From NCBI GenBank assembly GCA_905250075.1, contig CAJNOP010000326.1:62001-126000 (forward strand): DNA of 64,000 nt, in the 5' to 3' direction. The position numbers and the translations under genes are program-made. The notes under the pieces are model-generated. The model had not been told where the DNA came from and made no database searches. It worked only from the letters and a program-made list of their open reading frames with translations. This DNA is from Rotaria sp. Silwood1. Its lineage: Eukaryota > Rotifera > Eurotatoria > Philodinida > Philodinidae. This document shows positions 56,201 through 64,000 of this stretch, piece by piece (position 1 is the first letter of the stretch; every line of letters begins with the position of its first letter).

Positions 56201-56652
56201 ATACTGAAAATTAGGTAAGTTAAATGAGTGTTATAGTTAACTTAAATACCATTCAAGTTTGTTTTCTAGAACATTTCTCCATGTCAAGCAAATTTGATAT
56301 TGAAACCATATTTGACCAAGCTAAATCACGTGCTTGTGTACAACGCTGGAATACACATATGGCTTTTACGCGTCAGCGGCGGGAGAAACATCCTGAAGCA
56401 CGACACTGGCGTGCATGGGCATACAAAAACCATGGTTTACCGCGCAGATGTTTGAGCTGTCGATGTTGTCCGAAAAAGTATGCCGACCGACGAAGGCATG
56501 GAAACCATATATGTAATGGGTATATGGGAGATATGTGTCCTGTAACTCATGGACTTAGAGCGATGAAGAGGGCACAAGGTGCTTTCGAAGTGGCAGAATG
56601 GCGAAAGGTTGATTATAATGAAGAAAACTTTTTAAATAGAAAATTATTGTAA
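56201..56652 (+). CDS. Small Cys/His-rich orphan protein with a 14-base leader exon
   Basis: The coding frame is 56281-56652, 123 residues beginning 'MSSKFDIETIFDQAKSR'. An earlier in-frame ATG at 56224 falls inside a 55-base intron (GTAAGT at 56215 to TTTTCTAG at 56269), so 56281 is preferred. A second acceptor (GTGTTGTAG) ends at 56200, leaving a 14-base leader exon. The centre has a Cys cluster ('CLSCRCCPKKY', then HGNHICNGYMGDMC), rich in Arg and Trp, which could bind zinc. No family is recognised. The basic, Trp-rich sequence and clean splice sites suggest a real gene. No signal peptide is seen. Confidence 0.65.
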
Positions 56653-57365
56653 TTTCAATTGTAAATATATTTTTCAATGTATAGAATACACGCATTTTGT
56701 CTACAATTCTTAACTACGAATAGAAATTTACTACTCAAAAAAGAGAAGTATGTGCGATCATCTTGCTAGAGCCAATTATTTAAAAATTATTGCATGTAAA
56801 TCATGACCTAAATTATTAAAGTGTGCACATTCGAACATTTCCAATTTCATTGATTGCCACATATGCGACAGTGGAACCTATTTGATGATGTCCTGCGCAA
56901 ACCGATTATGTCGAGAACAGATCTATGAGTTGAGCTCAATCTTTACGTGAATATTTAAAGTTTGTGAACCTGCCATCAAAAAAAATTTAAGTGAAATAGT
57001 TGTTTCCTTCATGTTCTGCAGATACTCGTTAACAGAAACGAAATGCCTATTTTGGCCATCTTTGCCACCTTACATCTGTCGGTTACTGTACGACAAAGCT
57101 TTGAAATTTTTTCATACATTTGTATTATTGGACTTGTCCTAGTTTCAACCTTGGCTACGAGGTCATACAGAAGAGAATTTTTTGATTTTTGGCAAGTTTC
57201 AAATCCATCGAGCCATTATAGATGCAAAAGATTGAGTCCTTAATTATTATCGTTGGTAATGCTCCTAAGCTGCATCATTCATCAAAATCAGTTTCATATT
57301 AAGTTATTCTTGTATTGAATGTGCCAACAAGATCTGAATTTAACTTTACTGTAATAAAATTCAAT
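56653..57365. other. No supported gene
   Basis: 3' flank; a 66-codon frame at 57043-57243 has no recognisable domain. Confidence 0.45.
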
Positions 57366-58046
57366 GTTCAGTAACTATTACGTTTGTTCAGTTAACTATA
57401 TGTTTGCTCAGTAAATTAATAAATTGCTCCGTATTAAAATTAAAGTTTCAGTAATTAATTCAGTATGCTGATTCAAAAATTCATTTACTCAATAACAAGT
57501 AGTATTTTTATCAGTAATCGCTTTTATTTTTTCGATGAAAATATTTTGATGTAAATAGAAGAATGGGTCCACGTTGGCTGATGATGACATCATCAGGCAA
57601 AATATTTTTTTTACTCTCCTGCCCTTTCCTTCGCTTTATACTAGTAGATAAATAAAAATGGTTAGATGGTGTGTACAATTGTCCAGCATTTTTCAAAAAG
57701 TTTATTTGTAAACATGTTGTTTGTATGGTATTCCGATTAAACTACTGGAAACCACCACCTACTGCTAAAAATGTTAAAATTCGTGAAAAAAGACGTCGTG
57801 GTAGGCCAACAAAATGCAAAAAGGCGTTATTGATTCAATAAATTTCTGTTAATTGAAATTATAGTTTTTTTTACTGAAATAAATTATTAAAAAACTGAAC
57901 AAAAAAAAATTAACTACTGGATCTTTTTAAATTAATTACTGGACTTTTTGAATTGTTTACTGAAATTCTTGTATAATTTACTGAACAAGAACTACTGAAC
58001 ATGTGATAAAAAATTTACTGAACATTCATAATAAAATACTGAACAA
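57366..58046. mobile_element. Element with inverted subterminal TTCAGTAA arrays and a transposase tail
   Basis: The left side has about six spaced copies of (G)TTCAGTAA or close variants (57367-57515). The right side has about nine copies of the complement TTACTGAAC (57870-58046). Between them a plus-strand frame (about 57724-57841) ends in a basic AT-hook-like 'RRRGRPTKCKKALLIQ' and stop, resembling the C-terminus of a MULE-like transposase (inference). There is a palindrome GCTGATGATGACATCATCAGGC-like site near 57580. It is probably a deletion derivative. Confidence 0.55.
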
Positions 58047-59876
58047 TAAAATACAAGCCATAATTAAATAATGAACTGGTATGTCGATCGTCATATGAAA
58101 CCAATAAGTTAATATGACAAAATGATAAAAAGATTGAAATAACTAATCACTGATTTAAACCAGCTTTCAAGCAATTTAAGACTTTAAATTATGACTGTCT
58201 TCTCTAGCAATTCACCCTCTATCAAGATTAGCCATCTTCGGGTCAAATTAAAGGTCTCACTGCCAAACTAACAAATTTAAAATATTATGTGCCCATAGTG
58301 TATCTAGAACAAGTTATTTAAATTTCAAGGTATGTGAAATTGAGACATAAAACTAAATCAGAAAAGTTTTCTTCACTATTGTCAAAGCAAAATATACTGG
58401 TTCGCTATGAACATGTAATATTTTAAATCTATTGGCTTGGTAGTAAAACCTTTAGTTTGATCCGAATATGCATAGTGTTGTTCGCATCAATCTAGAATTA
58501 GAATTTTTTTTTCAGAATTAATTGAAGTTGGAATTGTTTCATTCCTATTTGCCCAGAAACTGCAGATCATAAATTTCAATAGAAGACTGATAACTTGATA
58601 ATCATATTGAATTACTTTACTACTATGATCAGTATCTTAGTCCAATGGGAGAGTCAAAACTCACAATTATTCAATACCCAAATGTTTTTAATTTAATTCT
58701 GGTAGTTACACATATCTAGTGTTCGCCATGATACCTTCAGACTTTTGTCATTGACGAATAGCTAGTTGATAAGGTTTGGAAACCTTATCAAAATTACAAT
58801 AGTATGGGAAGTTCAGATTGAATATATCTGCCTATTCACATATGCAAATCGAAGATTTCTTTGAATTTTACAACTAGAACAATGAAACGCCATTCCTTGA
58901 TCCTTGAATAAACTTATTTTGCTTAGATATTTATTTTGATCGAATACGCTTCAGAAAACGCACGTTGATATAAAATTATCGTGTTATTAATTCATGTAAG
59001 GCCGATGTAAAATACGAATGAATAATATCAAACGTTGATGCGCTTTTTTTTCACTTACAGTTTGACATGAAAATCTCATTGAGTCTCTTCTGAACTTCAT
59101 CATAACAAATGTTGTTATGAATGAAAGATCGACACTTGGTAATATTCTTTCATTCTTTTATATTTATTCTTCCATACAAATAATCATTTTTTTTTCTTTA
59201 TTTCTTTTTCATCTACTTCTATAACTAACTCACTCACACGTAATAAATACAACCGATTTCAACGTTTATCTAATCTAATAGGATCTTCAACACGTTGTTA
59301 TTGAAAGTTTATATGTTGCTTTCTATCGAAAGAATATTTTTCGTGAGTATTCTTCGTTTAATAGTTTCCATGATAGTATCTTCGAAATTTCTTTAATAAA
59401 AAAGTTCAAATACATCATATAGTGATTTTCGACATTTTTTTGTATCAGTTGTTGATTCTGCGTTGTTTTTTCAAGTTGGAAAAAACCAACTCTTATAAGT
59501 CATAGTAAAAGAAACGCAAAGTAGTGTAACTAATAAACTTCTGTGCTTTGTGCTTCAAAAAAAAGCATAAAAATAAAGTCAAAGTCTTTTAGTTAATAAT
59601 GTACATGTAAACTATTTTTTTTCTTCCTTTCTTTTATTGTGAAGTGCATCATGTAGGTAGAAAAAAACAATGAAACAAAGCATTGTCAGTATTTCGTCGT
59701 CAAACACATTATAAAAGATTCATGTTGAATCAAATCAGTGTCGTCTAAAGAAGAAAATAAAAAATTTCTTTTAGTTATTTAGTAGTAATAAAATGCTTGC
59801 TAAGGAATTTTTGTCCCAAATATAAATATGATCAGAAACATCAAACAAATCTCTCTTCTTATCACATTTTAGGACA
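58047..59876. other. No supported gene
   Basis: 1.8 kb. A splice-acceptor-like CTTCTTATCACATTTTAG ends at 59872, four bases before the next start codon. Confidence 0.5.
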
Positions 59877-60654
59877 ATGACATCGTCTGTTGTTTATCGG
59901 CAAAAGCATGCCTTAATTATTGGTATCAATAATTATCAACGTAATCCATTAGAATATTGTATCAATGATGCCGAAGATCTAGGAAAAATTCTTCAGCGAA
60001 TTGATTTTCATGTATTACTTGAAATTGATTGCAATCTTCATAAATTCATCAGTATAATAGATACATTCACTAATAGAATCCAACAAGATGATTTGATTTT
60101 ATTCTATTTTGCTGGTTATGGTAACCAAATGAAAGATAAGGATTATTTATTACCAGTAGATTATTATTATGATTATCGAGGAAATGAACAGGACTATATC
60201 ATCAAACATGCTATTAACATCAAATATATAATAGAAAAAAATCAATCATCAAAAATGTGGTGTGGCAATATATTTATTTGATTGCTGTAGACACATGATA
60301 CAAACTCGATCGATGAATTCAAATCAAAATCTAATATTCGTGAATGGATCATCACAAACTCTTATTGTATTTGCTTGTGCTCCCAATAATGCAGTGCAAG
60401 ATGAAACGAATAATAATAGAAATGGGAGTTTTATGGAAAACCTATTAAAACACATGACAATACCTAATAAAGATATCGAAGAGATAATGAAAGAAGTTGC
60501 TAATGATGTGAACATACAAACAGATGGTTTTCAATTATTACATCGAACAAGTTCTTTGTTGGGCAAAGTCTTTTTAGTACAAAATAAAAATCAAGGTCAG
60601 ATGTTTTCTTTTTTCGATTCGATGAATTTCTTTTTTATTGTCAAAATACTGTAG
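59877..60654 (+). pseudogene. Caspase/metacaspase-like (C14) gene, frameshifted, His lost
   Basis: The first 134 residues read 'KHALIIGINNYQRNPL' and 'DDLILFYFAGYGNQMKDKDY'. After a one-base shift near 60250 the frame continues 'VAIYLFDCCRHMIQTRS', 'ACAPNNAVQDETNN' and 'NGSFMENLLKHM'. This is the p20-like caspase fold: the FAGHG His motif and the D-x-C-R Cys motif. Here the catalytic His (residue 81) is Tyr, while the Cys in DCCR is kept. So even without the frameshift it would not be a normal protease. Bdelloids carry many C14 genes. The domain C-terminus is near 60595, where a GT could begin an intron. It is a decayed or pseudo-enzyme copy. Confidence 0.75.
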
Positions 60655-60886
60655 AATACGAGTAAAATAATTTTTATGAACAATGACAATAGTAAACATT
60701 ATATTTGACTAAAATGATTTTAGACAAGAGCTTTTTAGAAACAGAGATAAATTTCTACGTCTTGCACCATTACTTTGCACTTTTTTCTGAGCAACAGTAG
60801 CCGATCATTCAAGACAAAAAAAAAAATTTTGCGCCTTTCGACAATATCAACAGATCTCGTCATATCTTTATTTTTAAACTAATTAG

Positions 60887-61051
60887 TAATGACATCGCTG
60901 TGTGCAATAGAAACTATATACTTTGTAAAGTTGAGCGTTTTGAGTGGTTTTGGTGTATTACCCCGGGGTCATGACATCGTTACACCAAATCCACTCAAAA
61001 CGCTGAACTTGTACGGTATATAGTTTATGTACGGAGTATTAAAGTCATTAC
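60887..61051. mobile_element. Hairpin MITE (~165 bp)
   Basis: GTAATGAC at left and GTCATTAC at right. The arms share AACTATATA, 'AGCGTTTTGAGTGG' and 'TTTGGTGTA', closing on TTACCCCGGGGTCATGAC at the centre. About 75 bases per arm. Confidence 0.8.
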
Positions 61052-61384
61052 TCCTGTTCGTAAATTATAGATCGGAAAAGTGAATACACTTGATTACTCT
61101 GCGGGCATTTTGACGGTTGGCTCTCGATACCCAGTGTAATGGTATTATGACATCTATGATCATATGGCATTTACTTGAGAAAGCTTTCGATATATTCAGT
61201 CTTGTCTGTTTAGGTTTCTCGTAAAGGCTAACATTGAAATGTTAAAGACTTTCTCGAACGGTTAAACTGTTTAATTTTTGTTTATTTTGTTTAAGTTTTG
61301 TTCATGTCAGACAACGCAGCGACAAAAACGTATGTATATGAAGTGAAGTGTCATCAGTAGTGTACAGTTTTTTTTCCTTCTAAG

Positions 61385-61570
61385 CATGAAAGATTTTGTG
61401 TCAATCCATATCAAAATGAAATGTTCGAATCAATGCTAAAATATTCTCATACCGTACCTGATGAACAGACGAATGACCAAAATCCATATAATAGTTATAA
61501 TAAGACTATGATGAATCGTTACGCGATTATAAACGAAGATTCAACAAGAAATAAAAGCAAGTTCACATAA
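61385..61570 (+). CDS. Possible terminal exon of an unknown gene
   Basis: A T-rich run and CTTCTAAG precede an open frame of 61 codons to TAA, reading 'HERFCVNPYQNEMFESMLKY' onward; it is hydrophilic with many Asn. It might be the last exon of an unidentified gene, but no preceding exon was found and no family is recognised. Confidence 0.25.
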   Translation, partial: HERFCVNPYQNEMFESMLKYSHTVPDEQTNDQNPYNSYNKTMMNRYAIINEDSTRNKSKFT

Positions 61571-61954
61571 TAGACTTTCCCAAAATTGTTTATACTCGTT
61601 GAAATATCATTATTTTATTTCAAATCATGAATGTGAAAGTGAATCAAGTAATAGCAAACGGATGGAATGATTAACAATTTCACACATGTGCTCAAACTCT
61701 ATCCGTTCCAAAACTGCTCTATGTTTGTTTCGTTTTCTGGAACTTCTTCATGATTGTTGTTCTTCCTAAATTATGATCGCATGTGCCTTTTATTATTAGT
61801 ATTAGTAGTAGTAACAGTAGTGCATCAATTAGAAATGTACGATTTCGTCTCATGATCTCCAAAAGAAACATCGAATAAAAATTTATGTCGATTTCACTTC
61901 TGACTGATCCAGATGAGAATGGATACCTATTTGCTTGATTAGATCATCGACATG

Positions 61955-62129
61955 AGCGCTGGTTTTGAAGTCTTTTACTTCGGACATACAATAGCTGTCA
62001 ATAATAATCGAGTTTTTCCTTCAAGTAGATGTTGTCTTCAGCGATGACAAGAAATTTGCTTTGGTGATCATACTATATGTGATGGTATGAGTAGTGTTGA
62101 TATTACAAGAATATTACATGAGAAGGATT
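61955..62129 (+). pseudogene. Acyltransferase (HxxxDG, condensation-like) fragment
   Basis: The plus strand reads 'GFEVFYFGHTIAVNNNRVFP', a stop, then 'ICFGDHTICDGMSSVDITRI'. The HTICDG motif and its context match the catalytic HxxxDG of CoA-dependent acyltransferases related to alcohol acetyltransferases and NRPS condensation domains. It is short, and interrupted by an in-frame TGA and a later stop, so it is a remnant. Confidence 0.45.
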
Positions 62130-62400
62130 GAGAAGTGGATGGTTGTCGAATGATAAGATTTACAATGCTTAGGTTTGATACACATGCCGTAACTCTATTC
62201 ATGAAAATGAACGTATCCATGAAAGAATAGTCTTCCTCATTTGGTTAATAGTGGAAACCTTCCCTGAGTAACATCTGATCCACAGCTTTCAAACATTATG
62301 AGATAACACTGTCGATAAATTCTTACTATTCCATCAGAGTCGCTAGTATCCTTACTTGTATACAGTATTTTTCGCTACTTTGATAGCGCTTTTCAACGGA

Positions 62401-62455
62401 GGAGTGTGGGTGTAGGCAAGTGTTCTATTCTAACAATGGCTCACACCTATCCCAA
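62401..62455. repeat. Telomere-like foldback tract, diverged
   Basis: AGGAGTGTGGGTGTAGGCAAG, spacer, CTCACACCTATCCCAAG. Confidence 0.7.
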
Positions 62456-62547
62456 GTGTTCTTCGCAATTCTTCGCCATTATAAAGTTTTATTATTAGTT
62501 ATCACTATAGTTTAATAGATATGATTTTACAATCTATCAATATGTTG

Positions 62548-63357
62548 TTATAAAATTTCTTCATCATCTCTAACATCACTAACAAACATATGTCCTGGAG
62601 AATGTGTTATACATATTCCTTGTTCTATTTTACTAGCTTCAAGTGCAGCCATAATTCCTGTTACACCACAATACCAAAAACATGGTGTTTCTGTTTGTCG
62701 ATCAATATCTACCGAATCACCAAAATCAACTTGATTCAAATCTTGATTGACACCCAACTTTTCCACATAATTATGACCACAATACAATGGTTTCCCATGT
62801 GTTTTTTCAAACCTTTTTTCACCTGTTATTTGTTCAGCTAAAGCAACTTGATCATTTCGAATTGGTCTCATTGATACGATTAATGAAACATTTTCAAAAG
62901 GTCCATTGCATATAATTTTTGAACACTTATACATAGCTACATTTTTATTTTGATCAATATTTTTAATTCGAATTCCATGTTGTTGTAATGCATCTTCAAA
63001 TGAAAATGAACAACCCATTAGAAAAGTGACCATATCATCGTTCCAATATTCTTTTATATCAGTTACTTCTTTAATTAATTGTCCATTTTGATAAACGCGA
63101 TATTTTGGCAAATCCGTTCGAACATCTGCATCAGCTTTAGCTAATTTAGTAGGTGTATACGAACCCGATGGTAACACTTCTAAAAGAGGACATGCTCTTG
63201 GATTCAACTGACAAAACTGATGAAACTGATTGGCGACTGTTTTCGGTAAAATAACCATGTTCGCTTGTATATAACCTGGACATTGACTACTTGTCGTAGA
63301 AGTAAACTGACCCGAACGGATATCATGTCGTAATTCAGCCGGGTTTTGATATATCAT
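62548..63357 (-). CDS. DUF1445 (YcsI / D-glutamate cyclase-like) protein
   Basis: Intronless; 269 residues from the Met of 'MIYQNPAELRHDIRSGQFT', which matches the usual family N-terminus and length. A longer in-frame start at 63459 adds an unconserved hydrophobic stretch. Family marks are 'CPGYIQANMVILPK', 'FCQLNPRACPLLEVLPSG', 'MVTFLMGCSFSFEDAL', 'NVSLIVSMRPI' and the C-terminal 'CFWYCGVTGIMAAL' and 'ITHSPGHMFVSDV'. Bacterial members are annotated as putative hydro-lyases; the related domain in animal DGLUCY converts D-glutamate to 5-oxoproline. This free-standing form is common in bacteria and fungi, so horizontal origin is plausible. The frame is intact. The enzymatic activity of this copy is inferred only. 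Confidence 0.85.
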   Translation of the reverse strand: MIYQNPAELRHDIRSGQFTSTTSSQCPGYIQANMVILPKTVANQFHQFCQLNPRACPLLEVLPSGSYTPTKLAKADADVRTDLPKYRVYQNGQLIKEVTDIKEYWNDDMVTFLMGCSFSFEDALQQHGIRIKNIDQNKNVAMYKCSKIICNGPFENVSLIVSMRPIRNDQVALAEQITGEKRFEKTHGKPLYCGHNYVEKLGVNQDLNQVDFGDSVDIDRQTETPCFWYCGVTGIMAALEASKIEQGICITHSPGHMFVSDVRDDEEIL

Positions 63358-64000
63358 TGTTGATGTATGCGTTATAATATAATTGATAATGTAAACAAAT
63401 CTTAAATGAAACATACGAATAATTATATTAGTTATAAATACTGATGCAGATCTCAGCATAGATGTCTAATAGAAAAAGTTTTGGCTAGAACGAGTACAAA
63501 AAAAAAAGAATGAAGATGTTGTAACATGGCTCTATATGGAAGGCTTTATCTCATGAAAGAAAATGATAAAACCTATTTTTGAATCGCGATTATTATTTTA
63601 TTTTAAAATAGGAAGGCAACATGAGAGCTCTGTAGAATGTGAGAGTAATCTCGTTCCATTCTTGAACAAGAGGGGAAGACCTTTTGCTATCCTGTGAAGT
63701 TCTGGTACGAAAGTTTTTAGTCTCATAACTATTACACCAATTATTTCTTATACATATCGACTCACGTCTGGACTCACATATGTACAACAGATCGTAATAG
63801 AGAAATAGAAAACAAGATTTTTTTCTAACTTCGTGAAATAAAGAGCTGAATTAGGTATCCCTGTAATATGAGACAATAATCATAGAACAATCGAGAGTGA
63901 ATCTTTTTGTATGGGTAAAAATAAATTTCTAAACATAATCAATACATTCTAAATAATAATGAATGCAAGAGACAGTGATCGTTGTTGGTATTTTTCTGTT
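63358..64000. other. No supported gene
   Basis: AT-rich flank of the DUF1445 gene; nothing recognised. Confidence 0.5.

Noticed and set aside
56224..56280. Upstream ATG of the Cys-rich orphan gene
   Set aside because: It lies within a well-formed 55-base intron; the start at 56281 follows directly after the acceptor exon.
57575..57605. CTGATGA near a hairpin as a third hammerhead motif
   Set aside because: It is a simple TGATGATGACATCATCA palindrome without the CGAAAC box or a cleavage triplet.
63358..63459. N-terminal extension of the DUF1445 protein
   Set aside because: The family normally begins near 'MIYQNP'; the extra 34 residues are AT-rich hydrophobic sequence without conservation.
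1..64000. CRISPR arrays, operons, bacterial promoters
   Set aside because: The window is eukaryotic (spliced genes, transposon types); direct repeats seen are arrays without spacers of uniform length.

Overview
This is an AT-rich, intron-bearing animal nuclear scaffold with two 100-base assembly gaps (10716-10815 and 52283-52382). The best fit is a bdelloid rotifer. The reasons are: many TGTGGG-type repeats, which are the telomeric repeat described for bdelloids; a fragment of a Penelope-like (Athena-type) reverse transcriptase beside one such tract; NHL, GPCR, caspase-like and F-box-like gene families; and several intronless genes that look fungal or bacterial. This identification is inference, not proof.

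Layout. 1-10 kb: an isoaspartyl-dipeptidase fragment, a decayed hAT transposase, a secreted hevein plus double-psi-barrel protein, a Penelope-like RT relic and an NHL-repeat gene. 10-20 kb: degenerate simple repeats, a two-exon secreted Cys-rich gene, a BED-finger remnant, and two further copies of the NHL 5' region, one carrying a 930 bp mariner-like insertion. 20-27.5 kb: a short tandem array, a decayed multi-exon cysteine-peptidase-like gene, and three palindromic or hAT-like MITEs. 27.6-39.5 kb: cathepsin L (5 exons), an F-box-like remnant, a 7TM receptor with a large transposon in its intron, and a diacylglycerol kinase (3 exons). 42-45 kb: an inverted pair of hammerhead-ribozyme motifs, an EF-hand gene and an afadin-like PDZ remnant. 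49-54.6 kb: a formyltransferase gene, a nested mariner/MITE region, a truncated 7TM receptor and an NHL remnant. 56-63.5 kb: a Cys-rich orphan gene, an element with subterminal repeat arrays, a broken caspase-like gene, an acyltransferase remnant and a DUF1445 gene.

The most unusual signal is spread over the whole window. At fifteen places there is a G-rich telomere-like tract (GGGTGTGGGTG...) followed, after a short spacer, by its C-rich complement. The G-rich half always comes first on the plus strand, which is the polarity expected of fused chromosome ends or hairpins. Several broken genes start or stop at such tracts. The window reads as accessory, possibly subtelomeric, chromatin that has been broken, rejoined and repeatedly invaded by transposons. 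The genes do not form one pathway. The apparently intact ones are cathepsin L, diacylglycerol kinase, one 7TM receptor, the formyltransferase, DUF1445, the hevein-barrel protein, the NHL gene and two small Cys-rich genes.
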